This document shows positions 24,504 through 32,184 of a DNA stretch of 33,540 bases, piece after piece. Position numbers and translations under genes: made by a program. The stretch covers positions 1 through 33,540 of the forward strand of contig SXPC01000167.1 of NCBI GenBank assembly GCA_005778225.1, given 5' to 3'. Position 1 is the first letter of the stretch; each line of letters starts with the position of its first letter. The notes under the pieces were generated by a model that was given only the letters and a program-made list of their open reading frames with translations, was not told the DNA's origin and did no database searches. The DNA is from Planctomyces sp. Its GTDB lineage: Bacteria > Planctomycetota > Planctomycetia > Planctomycetales > Planctomycetaceae.

Positions 24504-24866
24504 TCAGGAGAGCAGACGCAGCCCCTCCGCATAACGCGACAGTTGGTGTTTATGAAGCTGGGCCAGAATTTCGTCCATCCGAAACTGCGAATCGCGGGCA
24601 GTGAAAATTGAGTGAATCACGGTTCCCAGGATCGTTGTCGCAACTTCCGCGACCTTCAACGGCAATCCCGAACCCGAAAGATCTGCGTGCAGTTCTTCAT
24701 CGCTGCAGCATTCTCCGAATTTCTCGTCCTGATAATGCATTTCGATGCCGTTAAAATCGGGTGAAAACTGATAATCGAACGGTCCGTAATGCTGCTTCTG
24801 ATGAATGACCCAAAACCGGGTTCCATCGAGAGTAATGCCGTAGTTCGGGGAAGCAGACGAAGTCAT
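24504..24866 (-). CDS. Hypothetical protein, 120 aa
   Basis: I do not recognise a family. The N-terminal half is strand-rich, with TRFWVIHQKQHYGPFDYQFS, recalling the short W-x...G-P-F pattern of GYF-like domains, although too little is conserved for a call. The C-terminal half is helical (PLKVAEVATTILGTVIHSIF; MDEILAQLHKHQLSRYAEGL). There is no signal peptide. The ATG at 24866 is preferred over a TTG four codons upstream; neither has a clear ribosome site. It is a single minus-strand gene upstream of the panP-like gene, with a D repeat between them. Confidence 0.6.
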   Translation of the reverse strand: MTSSASPNYGITLDGTRFWVIHQKQHYGPFDYQFSPDFNGIEMHYQDEKFGECCSDEELHADLSGSGLPLKVAEVATTILGTVIHSIFTARDSQFRMDEILAQLHKHQLSRYAEGLRLLS

Positions 24867-25071
24867 AAGAACGATCAATAACTGACAGGATTCACCGGGT
24901 TTCAGTCGGAAAAATCAGCAGGGAACCGTGCAATTCTATACACGAACAGGGGGAGTTTGAGTAGATGAACATCGGCTGGGTCACCAACAACGTCCCCTCG
25001 CCCGAACGTCCCGATAAATCGCTACCCATGCATGCGTCTGGAGGAACCGACCGCGAATCGCCGAAACCCGC

Positions 25072-25098
25072 TTGACAAAGATTCCGGACTGTAATACT
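25072..25098 (+). promoter_or_regulatory. Candidate promoter of the acidic-protein gene
   Basis: A perfect -35 box, TTGACA, lies at 25072-25077, and TAATACT at 25092-25098 is the best -10-like match. The spacer of 14-15 bp is shorter than the usual 17, so the exact -10 is uncertain. It sits immediately before the structured leader. Confidence 0.4.
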
Positions 25099-25104
25099 GA
25101 TTGC

Positions 25105-25353
25105 GCAGAACCCGGTGGACAGACGGTTTGTCTGCCTGAAAAAAACGCTGAGACAGACTGTTGTCAGCGTGCGAACTCAGACTCAGGAATCTTTTCTGAG
25201 GTGACTTGGTTTTTGACTTGTCGAAAATCAGGCAGATGAATAAGTTGGTGGAAGAACCTCATTGTGATGAGGTCAGTTGCGACAAGAGAGAGTGTTTCGG
25301 AAACGTTTGATTGTGCAGCGACTGAAAGACTTTTGATAAGGGAAAAGCATCAC
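25105..25353 (+). ncRNA. Candidate structured leader RNA of the acidic-protein gene
   Basis: The ~250-base leader contains several hairpins. H1 is GGaCAGAC / GTCTGCC (25117-25136). H2 is ACGCTGA / TCAGCGT (25145-25170). H3 is CTCAGGAA / TTTCTGAG (25182-25200, one wobble). H4 is ACCTCAT-TGTG-ATGAGGT (25256-25273), perfect with a four-base loop. In addition TCTGCCTGA (25131-25139) and TCAGGCAGA (25228-25236) form a perfect 9-bp long-range helix that encloses H2 and H3 and uses the 3' arm of H1. H1 and the long helix therefore exclude each other. Function as a switch, thermosensor or independent small RNA is inference. Confidence 0.5.
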
Positions 25354-25713
25354 ATGATTATGGCAATCGTCAAACCAGAGCAGAAGAGTCTTTCGGAAGG
25401 CCTCGAGTCAATGAAACTCGAAGATGAGGTCATTCTTCTGATGAGCCGCACGAAAAACGACATCGTTCTGGAAGACGACCACGAAATCGTCCTCGAAGAC
25501 GAAGAAGAAATTGAAGAAGAAGTTGAAGACGACGAAGAAGAATTCGAAGACGAAGAGTTCGACGACGATGAATTCGATGACGAGGACTTCGATGACGAAG
25601 ACCTCGACGAAGAAGAATTCGATGATGAAGAAGAATTCGACGACGATGATCTCGATGACGATGATGATGCCGATGATTTCGACGAGTTCGTTGAAGAAGA
25701 CGAAGAATACTAA
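25354..25713 (+). CDS. Extremely acidic low-complexity protein
   Basis: The 119-residue product has an ordinary N-terminus of about 40 residues (VKPEQKSLSEGLESMKLEDE, then VILLMSRTKND). From about 40 to the end it is nearly all Asp and Glu. Within this tail a hydrophobic residue recurs about every five positions: F-EDEE, F-DDDE, F-DDED, F-DDED, L-DEEE, F-DDEEE, F-DDDD, L-DDDD. This is encoded by a 15-bp near-repeat (TTCGACGACGATGAA-like), so the tail probably grew by slippage or unequal exchange. Such tails may bind basic proteins, metal ions or nucleic-acid-binding surfaces; none is proven. AAGGGA lies 10 bases before the chosen ATG. A strong terminator follows, and a long structured leader precedes it. 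Confidence 0.75.
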   Translation: MIMAIVKPEQKSLSEGLESMKLEDEVILLMSRTKNDIVLEDDHEIVLEDEEEIEEEVEDDEEEFEDEEFDDDEFDDEDFDDEDLDEEEFDDEEEFDDDDLDDDDDADDFDEFVEEDEEY

Positions 25714-25776
25714 GACAGAACGCCGCGCAGGCATTTTCGTCCTGCAAGGCTGATCGCAAAATTGACGGCTATCTGC

Positions 25777-25809
25777 GCCCCGGTGTCATTCACCTGGGGC
25801 ATTTTTTTT
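25777..25809 (+). terminator. Rho-independent terminator
   Basis: GCCCCGGTG (25777-25785) pairs with CACC-T-GGGGC (25791-25800), with one bulged T and a five-base loop. Eight T follow (25802-25809). It ends the acidic-protein transcript. Confidence 0.85.
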
Positions 25810-25828
25810 GCAGAGTGGGAAATAGAAG

Positions 25829-25914
25829 TTAGGAATTGGAAATTAGAAATTGGCCGATCCGCTTCGCCGGGTTGATGCTTTCTGTTCCTGTTCTGGCTAA
25901 TTTCTAATTCCTAA
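25829..25914. repeat. AT-rich inverted repeat, family E
   Basis: The left arm is TTAGGAATT followed by AATTAGAAATTGGCC (25829-25855). The right arm, GGCTAATTTCTAATTCCTAA (25895-25914), is its complement with a short deletion. Its composition differs strongly from the GC-richer neighbours. It fills the spacer before pnp. Confidence 0.65.
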
Positions 25915-25946
25915 TTTTCAATTTCGATGCATCCGAGGGAATCTCC

Positions 25947-26771
25947 ATGACCGGTCAGTTCGAGCAAATTCAGGAAGCCGCCGCCGCCATCAGCAAAGTC
26001 TGGTCAGGCAGCCCCAGCATCGGATTGATCCTCGGCACAGGACTGGGCGGACTGGCCAGCCAGATCGAACAGGAAGCCGTCATTCCATACAGCGAGATTC
26101 CCTGGTTCCCCAAATCGACCGTCGAATCCCATAAGGGGCAACTCGTCTGCGGGAAACTCGCCAGCAAATCCATCGTCGCCATGGAAGGCCGCTTTCATTA
26201 TTACGAAGGCTATTCCCTCGCCCAGGTCACCTTCCCGGTTCGCGTCATGAAAGCCCTCGGCTGTCATACCCTCATCGTCACCAACGCCGCCGGTGGGATG
26301 AATCCCCAGTACTCACTGGCCGATATCATGGTCATCGAAGACCACATCAACCTGATGCCCGATAACCCGCTGCGTGGCATCAACGATGACCGCCTTGGCC
26401 CACGCTTCCCTGACATGTGCCAGCCTTACTCGAAGGAACTCATCCAGATCGCCCGAGCCGCTGCTCTGGAACTGGGAATTCCAACCCAACAAGGCGTCTT
26501 CGTTGCTGTTCCCGGTCCGAACCTGGAAACTCGCGCCGAATACCGCATGCTTAAACAGATCGGCGCAGACTGCGTCGGCATGTCGACCGTGCCAGAAGTC
26601 CTCGTCGCCGCCCATGCCGGCCTGAAAGTCCTGGGCTGCTCGATCGTGACCGACATGTGCCTGCCCGATCACCTCGAACCTGTCGAACTCCCCAAGATCC
26701 TGGAAGTCGCCGCCCGCGGTGGCGAACGCCTCGCCCGTCTGCTCCCCAAGGTCATCGAAAAGATGGCGTAG
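25947..26771 (+). CDS. Purine nucleoside phosphorylase (trimeric class)
   Basis: The enzyme splits purine nucleosides with phosphate to base and (deoxy)ribose 1-phosphate in purine salvage. Class markers in order are [11 protein letters not shown] (about 28-38), [12 protein letters not shown] (about 77-88), [42 protein letters not shown] and [13 protein letters not shown]. The 274-aa length fits the trimeric PNP family (PunA/XapA type) and not the hexameric DeoD type. The segment after SIVTDMC reads [14 protein letters not shown]; the Asn that marks 6-oxopurine specificity in well-known members is not evident there, so base preference is open. GAGGG lies eight bases before the ATG. The stop TAG belongs to repeat C2. 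Confidence 0.92.
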   Translation: MTGQFEQIQEAAAAISKVWSGSPSIGLILGTGLGGLASQIEQEAVIPYSEIPWFPKSTVESHKGQLVCGKLASKSIVAMEGRFHYYEGYSLAQVTFPVRVMKALGCHTLIVTNAAGGMNPQYSLADIMVIEDHINLMPDNPLRGINDDRLGPRFPDMCQPYSKELIQIARAAALELGIPTQQGVFVAVPGPNLETRAEYRMLKQIGADCVGMSTVPEVLVAAHAGLKVLGCSIVTDMCLPDHLEPVELPKILEVAARGGERLARLLPKVIEKMA

Positions 26772-26889
26772 GGTCCGCTGTGCGGACCGTCAATGGACTC
26801 AAAGTTGAAGAAAGACAACGTGAGGCCACCGCTCAGAATCTTGCGGTGAGTAAGGGCTAACGCGAACGCGGTCCGCATAGCGGACCCTA
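26769..26889. repeat. Double hairpin, family C (copy C2)
   Basis: The left unit, TAGGGTCCGC-tgt-GCGGACC (26769-26788), and the right unit, GGTCCGC-ata-GCGGACCCTA (26870-26889), are each perfect 7-bp hairpins and are inverted copies of each other. The first TAG is the stop codon of pnp. The 80-bp core differs from that of C1. Confidence 0.9.
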
Positions 26890-26984
26890 CGAAATCGTAC
26901 AGTCAGCTCCCTGAGTCGCTTTTCACTGGCGTTCGCTAAGTGTCCACCTCAGCTTGCATTGCTCGCACAAACACCACTTTTTTC

Positions 26985-27011
26985 TGCTATGATCAATTTC
27001 TGATCGATCAG
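26985..27011 (+). promoter_or_regulatory. Candidate extended -10 promoter with palindromic operator
   Basis: TGCTATGAT (26985-26993) fits an extended -10 element (TGnTATGAT); no good -35 box is seen at the right distance. The perfect 12-bp palindrome CTGATCGATCAG (27000-27011) falls where transcription would start and could be an operator. The transglutaminase gene begins 90 bp further on. Confidence 0.4.
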
Positions 27012-27100
27012 CGTGCAGCAAATCAGATTCTCAAATGCGGTATAGGACTTGCCATCAATGCCGATCAGCAAGGTGCCCTTTCACATCCTTCGGAGACCGC

Positions 27101-27973
27101 ATGAAATTCCAATTGACCTCACAGCTTGACTACGAAGTGAAGTTTCCCTCGACGATTATCTTCAGCGTGTGTGCTGCGGATACTCATTCTCAGATCATCG
27201 TGTCTGAAAATCTCTCGATCAGCCCCGATGTCAAATTCGACGAAATGACTTCTGACTTCAGTGGCAGTCGCTTTATCCGCGTCGAAACCGGTAAAGCACA
27301 AACGCTGACACTGAAATACGAGGCTGTTGTCGAACAACAGATCGAACTCATCCCCGTCGAGAAAATCAAATCGACACAAATCGGCAAACTCGCCGGCGAC
27401 ATCGTTCCTTACCTGTTCCCCAGCCGGTACTGCCAATCGGACCGACTTGGCCGTTTTGCGGTCGATTACTTCGGTAAGCACGAAACGCAGTACGAAATCG
27501 TGGTCGCGATCGCCTCGTGGATCTACGAGAACATTGAATACCTTCCCGGAACAACCGACTCCGCCACCTCGGCCTTCGATTCGGTGACCCAGCGAACGGG
27601 GGTCTGTCGTGACTTCGCGCACCTGGGAATCGCCCTCTGCCGCGCGATGAGCATCCCGGCCCGTTATTTCACAGGTTACGCGCACGAACTCAACCCGCCC
27701 GACTTCCATGCCTGCTTCGAAGCCTACCTCGGCGGACGCTGGTTGATCTTCGACCCGACCCGCCTGTCGCACCTCAATGGGCTGGTCCGCATCGCAACAG
27801 GACGAGACGCCGCCGATACCGCCGTCGCAAGCGTGTTCGGACGCATCAACTGTACGTCCATGTCGGTCAATTGTGTCCCGGCTGAGGACGGCTACCAGCC
27901 ATTTTCACATGAGCAACTCGAACAGCAGGCTGTCTGCCTGGAACCAGCGAGCAAAAAGATTAAGGACAACTGA
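27101..27973 (+). CDS. Transglutaminase-like cysteine protease family protein (first of two)
   Basis: The core has the transglutaminase-like triad: Cys169 in TGVCRDFAHLG, His203 in DFHACFEAYLGG and Asp218 in WLIFDPTR. An N-terminal beta domain (about 1-95) carries KFPSTIIFSVCAAD and a SENLSISPDVKFDE segment. Bacterial members act as peptidases, amidases or cross-linkers; the substrate is unknown. The 290-aa form starting at 27101 is chosen for GGAG six bases upstream and a good N-terminus. An upstream ATG in frame at 27035 adds only Cys/Arg-rich sequence. There is no signal peptide, so it is probably cytoplasmic. A strong terminator-like hairpin separates it from the next gene of the same superfamily. 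Confidence 0.87.
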   Translation: MKFQLTSQLDYEVKFPSTIIFSVCAADTHSQIIVSENLSISPDVKFDEMTSDFSGSRFIRVETGKAQTLTLKYEAVVEQQIELIPVEKIKSTQIGKLAGDIVPYLFPSRYCQSDRLGRFAVDYFGKHETQYEIVVAIASWIYENIEYLPGTTDSATSAFDSVTQRTGVCRDFAHLGIALCRAMSIPARYFTGYAHELNPPDFHACFEAYLGGRWLIFDPTRLSHLNGLVRIATGRDAADTAVASVFGRINCTSMSVNCVPAEDGYQPFSHEQLEQQAVCLEPASKKIKDN

Positions 27974-28006
27974 CGCACCGATGTAAAGTGGCCAGCAGAC
28001 AAAATA

Positions 28007-28059
28007 CGAGACGGAAGTCGATCAGGGGACCCCAGCTCGACGATCCGTCTCGCTTTCAT
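28007..28059 (+). terminator. Strong hairpin between the two transglutaminase genes
   Basis: CGAGACGGA (28007-28015) pairs perfectly with TCCGTCTCG (28044-28052). Inside it GTCGA (28017-28021) pairs with TCGAC (28037-28041). CTTTCATTT follows. It is probably a terminator, which would make the two genes separate units. Confidence 0.65.
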
Positions 28060-28112
28060 TTCGCATAAGCCATAACATTGGATGAGAGCGCAGAGTCTTA
28101 ATCTGCGTCAAA

Positions 28113-29018
28113 ATGCGTTCAGCTTTGGTTCTTAATATGCCCCGCCTTCGAGTTCACCATAAAACGGTTTATGAATACAACCGCCCAGTCGAATTCGGCG
28201 AACACCGTCTCGTCCTGCGTCCTCGTGAAGGGTACGACCTGCACGTTGAAAAGATGAAGCTCCATATCTTCCCGGAACCCCAGATCGTCTGGATGAGGGA
28301 TGTGTTTGGAAATTCAATCGCCCACGTCAATTTCTTGAAGGCTTCGGAAGAACTAGTCATCGACAGTGACTTGACCTTAACCCGCCATCAATCGACGCAC
28401 CCTGAAGACCAGAACCCTCCCTGGCAGATTGTTTATCCCTTCGAATACGACCCCCTTGAGCAGAATATCTCGGACGCCTATCGGAAGCGGACCTATCCAG
28501 ACGACGCGCCCGCGATCAAAACATGGCTGGACGGGCATTTCCCCGACCGCGATCACGTCGATGCCCTCAGCATCGGCTACCAGCTCGGCAAGATCATCCA
28601 TCAAGAGATCAAGTACAACCGTCGCATGGAGAAGGGTGTCCAAACGCCGTCTCAAACCTTGGAGTTGAAATCTGGCTCCTGTCGCGACATGGCCACCCTG
28701 ATGCTCGATGCCCTGCGTGAACTCGGATTCGCAGCCAGATTCGCCAGTGGCTATCTAACGTGCCAAGCCTCAGAAGCGGGCAGGGCGTCCATGCACGCCT
28801 GGATCGAATTCTATCTCCCGAAATTCGGCTGGCGAGGCTTCGACCCCACCATCGGCGAACCGACCTCCATCAAGCACATCGTCGTCGGCGTCAGCGACCA
28901 TCCCCGCGGCGTCATGCCTGTTTCAGGCAGCTTCCACGGCACCTCGATCGACTTCGTCCAGATGAGCGCCAACGTCCGCATTGAAACGACGCCTGAGGAA
29001 ATGTCTTACAGTGAATAA
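28113..29018 (+). CDS. Transglutaminase family protein with N-terminal Bact_transglu_N-type domain (second of two)
   Basis: The architecture differs from the gene before it. A Bact_transglu_N-like beta domain (about 9-90) starts RLRVHHKTVYEYNRPVEFGE and has the RLVLRPREG segment. A transglutaminase core then carries Cys190 in LKSGSCRDMATLM, His228 in SMHAWIEFYLP and Asp244 in GFDPTIG. Such COG1305-type proteins often sit with an alpha-E protein and an ATP-grasp partner; none is present here. The conserved domain begins at residue 9, so an ATG at 28137 is an equally possible start; neither has a ribosome site. No signal peptide is seen. Its stop is directly against the stop of the convergent DUF1559 gene, with no base between. 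Confidence 0.9.
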   Translation: MRSALVLNMPRLRVHHKTVYEYNRPVEFGEHRLVLRPREGYDLHVEKMKLHIFPEPQIVWMRDVFGNSIAHVNFLKASEELVIDSDLTLTRHQSTHPEDQNPPWQIVYPFEYDPLEQNISDAYRKRTYPDDAPAIKTWLDGHFPDRDHVDALSIGYQLGKIIHQEIKYNRRMEKGVQTPSQTLELKSGSCRDMATLMLDALRELGFAARFASGYLTCQASEAGRASMHAWIEFYLPKFGWRGFDPTIGEPTSIKHIVVGVSDHPRGVMPVSGSFHGTSIDFVQMSANVRIETTPEEMSYSE

Positions 29019-29981
29019 TCACTGAGGTTTGTCGAAAAACGTTTCCGTGTCACTGATTTGACCATCTCTTCGATTCGCCAGCTTCTGATAGACCCCTTGG
29101 GCAACCCATTGCTGTCCGTTAACGGTATCAGGCTTCGATTCAATGTCTTCTTTCATGAATCGGACAGCACCATCGGCGAAAAGAACATTCATGCCCCCCG
29201 GATGCTGGCTGGAGAAACTGGCGAGCGTCGTATTGTACTCATTGTTGTAAGCACAGTCCGTCACAGCATCGTTTGCCAGCGCATTCGATCGGACTCCCGG
29301 CCAGATCCCCGCCCCATTCTGCACGCCACGTTCGCCAACCATGAAGGTGTTGCTCAGGCCATCGGGGACGTCGGCGAAGCGGACTTTGCTGCACCAGAAA
29401 AACAACCCATTGGGGATCTTCTGTTCGACTTGTATGGCACCGGCCCAGTTCAATGCTTCATCGGCGGGAGCTAACAGCGAGACAGGGGCAGAGCCATAGC
29501 TTCCCGAATAATTGGAGACGCCGTAGCTTCCTCGCATCGTATTGATCTCCGAGGTTCGATCGAAAGGGCATTGAAACGTCGGAATGCCTAACTGAACCAT
29601 CTTTTCAACGGAGTGATCCTCGTAGGCTTTTTGGGTGTCCAGGACTGGTAACACGCACTGACCCATCGGAGTGACCAGATTGTCGTAAAGCGCAGGTTGC
29701 TCGACGAAGGGGAGAATCATCGTCATCCAGCCGAATCCTCCCTCGGAATTGGGGAGGTCTGTTTTCGTGATCCAACCAGGCGGAAGTGTGTTGTACGTAT
29801 CATGATAGTTGTGGAGTGCGATGCCGAGCATTTTCATATTGTTGGCACATGACGATCTGGCTGCCTGCTGACGCGCATTCTGCATGGCAGGTAAAGCAAC
29901 GCTTGTCAGGACAACAGCCACGAAGACAACGACCAACAACTCCAGACGCTGAAAGGCAGAACGTATTGGAAGATGGTTCAT
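29019..29981 (-). CDS. DUF1559 protein with degenerate prepilin motif
   Basis: The body is clearly DUF1559: NARQQAARSSCANNMKMLGI, ALHNYHDTYNTLPPG, and the C-terminal SSQHPGGMNVLFADGAVRF. The N-terminus departs from the prepilin consensus. In place of G-FTLIE it has A9-F10-Q-R-L-E14, so the +1 Phe and +5 Glu are kept, while the -1 Gly is Ala and positions 2-3 are polar. Processing by prepilin peptidase is therefore doubtful, and the helix (LLVVVFVAVVLTSVALPA) may stay as an uncleaved anchor. GGAG lies five bases before the ATG at 29981. It is a single gene, not paired with a lipoprotein as the other copy is. Confidence 0.9.
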   Translation of the reverse strand: MNHLPIRSAFQRLELLVVVFVAVVLTSVALPAMQNARQQAARSSCANNMKMLGIALHNYHDTYNTLPPGWITKTDLPNSEGGFGWMTMILPFVEQPALYDNLVTPMGQCVLPVLDTQKAYEDHSVEKMVQLGIPTFQCPFDRTSEINTMRGSYGVSNYSGSYGSAPVSLLAPADEALNWAGAIQVEQKIPNGLFFWCSKVRFADVPDGLSNTFMVGERGVQNGAGIWPGVRSNALANDAVTDCAYNNEYNTTLASFSSQHPGGMNVLFADGAVRFMKEDIESKPDTVNGQQWVAQGVYQKLANRRDGQISDTETFFDKPQ

Positions 29982-30034
29982 GATCACTCCAGAAATGCAG
30001 GACTTGAAACGAACGGAATGGAGCAGAAAAAAGG

Positions 30035-31009
30035 CTATCGAAACGATTGAGGAGTGAATCGCCAGGTCGTTCCCATCTTCTCCATGGGAAGCGTTTTTGT
30101 GTTGCTGCTCACGCGAGGTTGGTTCTTCATCTGTTCTTGAATCGCTATTTTCATCGGTTTGGCAGAATCTGCCAGACGCCAGTTTCCTTCGACCAGTTCG
30201 AAAATGACCTTGCGAGTTTCTTTGGGTTCTGGGAATTTTGATTTGGGGTGAGGCAGTGAGTAGGTCGCACGTTTGTTTTCCTCCTTGAGCTTTGGTTCAA
30301 GATCTTTCAGGGCGATCAAGTCCGCAAAGGGGATCTTTGAGACACGGCCTGTGAGCAAAACGTCCGAGCCAACATAAACCAGTTTCTGTTCTCCAAAAGT
30401 TTCAAAGCGATCCCAACCAACATGTTCCCAATAGGCGACTTCGGAGAGTGGAAGAAATGATTTGCCAAAGCGGGTGTAATTGGGGGATTTTTCCATGTCG
30501 GTCCCTGGTGTACCGAGATCAGCGATCGCCTTGGTGATGGCGGCTTTCAGGTCATCTCCGTAGCCGGGGGGCTTGTCTTTCAATGCTGGAGGCGTTTTCA
30601 GGGTGATCGGCTTGAGCTCATCAGTTTTCACCTCGACGCTGAGAGTGGCCGTCAGATTGTTCGGGCCGAATTTGATCTTGGCATCTTTGAAGAGGGCAAT
30701 GTCTTTGATGAACGCGTCGATATCCTTTTTCGGGGCCTTATTGATGATCTCGTTGTAGTCTTTGTGGTTTCGCAGGGTTCGAAAGACATCGATCGGCATG
30801 TAGCGGACGAAGAACTCGCTGTAGTTCTTTTCTTCGAGGAGTTTGACAGCCGAGGCGAGGTCGTCTCGTAATGCTTTTTCTGCAGCGACCGCCGTGTCAT
30901 CGTCAGTTGCCTTCTCAGCAATCGCGAATCCAACGACCACTCGTTCCTGAGCATGCAAACAAGGCGTCAGCAGGATCAATCCCAGCACTACCCAAGCGGC
31001 CAGATTCAT
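30035..31009 (-). CDS. Secreted protein of unknown function, 324 aa
   Basis: I recognise no family. A signal peptide with cleavage near LTPCLHA-QE opens the protein. A helical part (about 40-105) contains ALRDDLASAVKLLEEKNYSE and KDIDAFIKDIALF. The rest is mixed and includes PNYTRFGKSFLPLSEVAYWE, YVGSDVLLTGRVSKIPFADL and a terminal KVIFELVEGNWRLADSAKPM; the last segment looks like a small calculated-load or NTF2-like strand set, without a firm match. The start at 31009 has GAAGGA nine bases upstream; an ATG three codons earlier touches that site and is less likely. It is divergent from the gene at 31274. Codon use does not differ visibly from neighbours. Confidence 0.7.
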   Translation of the reverse strand: MNLAAWVVLGLILLTPCLHAQERVVVGFAIAEKATDDDTAVAAEKALRDDLASAVKLLEEKNYSEFFVRYMPIDVFRTLRNHKDYNEIINKAPKKDIDAFIKDIALFKDAKIKFGPNNLTATLSVEVKTDELKPITLKTPPALKDKPPGYGDDLKAAITKAIADLGTPGTDMEKSPNYTRFGKSFLPLSEVAYWEHVGWDRFETFGEQKLVYVGSDVLLTGRVSKIPFADLIALKDLEPKLKEENKRATYSLPHPKSKFPEPKETRKVIFELVEGNWRLADSAKPMKIAIQEQMKNQPRVSSNTKTLPMEKMGTTWRFTPQSFR

Positions 31010-31273
31010 AAACAACATTCCTTCAAAACGCACGAACTCCACAACGATAACATAAGAACACCGAAACGCCTCTGCCAGTCGAATTGTTAAATAGTCTGTG
31101 GACCATCAAAAACGCACACGCATTGGCAGGTATTTAAGTATCAAATGGATGTGATCAGAAACTGCCAGGAACTGAATATTTGTGATTGCATTTTCGAGGT
31201 CGTTTGAGTGCAATAGCAGCGTTTCTAAATTCAGCGCATCGCCATTACTCGACGTCATTAAAGGCTACTGTCG

Positions 31274-32143
31274 ATGGAAGAGACCAGATCTCGCAAAGCT
31301 CCTCCGCCCAAAACTGGACCATCACTTCCTCCCCGATTGAGCTCCGCGAATCGTTCTGCTCGCAAAAAGGAGAAAGAGGAAGTCGAAGAAACGTCCGCTC
31401 CGATCCCGGTGAGAAGACCGACGCGTGGAAAAGCAAAATCGCGCAAAGCCGCGTCCATGTCAGCGGGTTCAAAAATTGTCTGGATCCTCTCCGGCTTTTT
31501 CGGCGGAATCATCGGCGGTGTCATCTGGGGGGCGATCGCGTACTTCACGGGATATGAAATAGGCTATGTCGCTGTCGGTGTGGGTGCTTTGGTCGGGATC
31601 TGCGTCAAATCGCAAGCCGGAGGCCATGCCGGCTTCGAAACCGGACTGGGAGCAGCCGTCATCACGATCACATGCGTCCTGCTGGCTCAATATTTCTCAC
31701 TGGCATTCATGGCGACCAAACACATCCAAAACACGATCATTGCCAATCCCCAAAAAGTGGAGTCCCCAGATTACGCCGACATGATCAATGTCTTTGCTTA
31801 TAAACTCGCCGCAGAGAAAGAGCAGGCAGGTACCAAACTGATCTGGCCTCAAGTCGCCGACGACCAGCTCGCCAATACGCCGCCTGAAGACCTGTTTCCT
31901 GCCGGGATCTATGCAGAAGCAAAAACCAAATGGAACGTGAAGTCCTTGCTGGAAAAAGAAAAGCTGATCGCCGAAGAGTACGAAGCACGTAAACAGGCCG
32001 TCGGGACTGCTCTGATCGAAAATGGCACGTTCATGCACATCGCCTCGAACCTGAATCTGTTCGAAGTCCTCGGTCCAATGAGCTACCTCTTCATCGGCAT
32101 CGCCGCCGTCACCGCCTTCCGCATGGGCGGGGGAACGGAGTAG
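31274..32143 (+). CDS. Integral membrane protein of unknown function, 289 aa
   Basis: I recognise no family. A basic, Pro/Ser/Lys-rich cytoplasmic tail (about 1-65) is followed by three closely spaced membrane helices at about 68-90, 95-110 and 120-145. They are Gly-rich (GFFGGIIGGVIWGAIAYFTG; YVAVGVGALVGICVKSQAGG; AAVITITCVLLAQYFSLAF). A ~115-residue soluble region comes next (about 150-262), and one last helix lies at about 263-283 (LGPMSYLFIGIAAVTAF). The Gly-rich helices recall small membrane-packing segments, with no specific transporter signature. No ribosome site was seen before the ATG. The secreted-protein gene starts 41 bp downstream on the same strand, so the two probably share a transcript. 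Confidence 0.7.
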   Translation: MEETRSRKAPPPKTGPSLPPRLSSANRSARKKEKEEVEETSAPIPVRRPTRGKAKSRKAASMSAGSKIVWILSGFFGGIIGGVIWGAIAYFTGYEIGYVAVGVGALVGICVKSQAGGHAGFETGLGAAVITITCVLLAQYFSLAFMATKHIQNTIIANPQKVESPDYADMINVFAYKLAAEKEQAGTKLIWPQVADDQLANTPPEDLFPAGIYAEAKTKWNVKSLLEKEKLIAEEYEARKQAVGTALIENGTFMHIASNLNLFEVLGPMSYLFIGIAAVTAFRMGGGTE

Positions 32144-32184
32144 TTTTTGTTGTCTAGTTCTTGCATTGAAAAAAAGGTTTACAG

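Noticed and set aside
24965..25075. 36-codon reading frame starting MNIGWVTNN, just before the TTGACA box
   Set aside because: Its purine-rich site is too far from the ATG, its stop overlaps the -35 box, and no family resemblance is seen. It was kept only as a possibility and not annotated.
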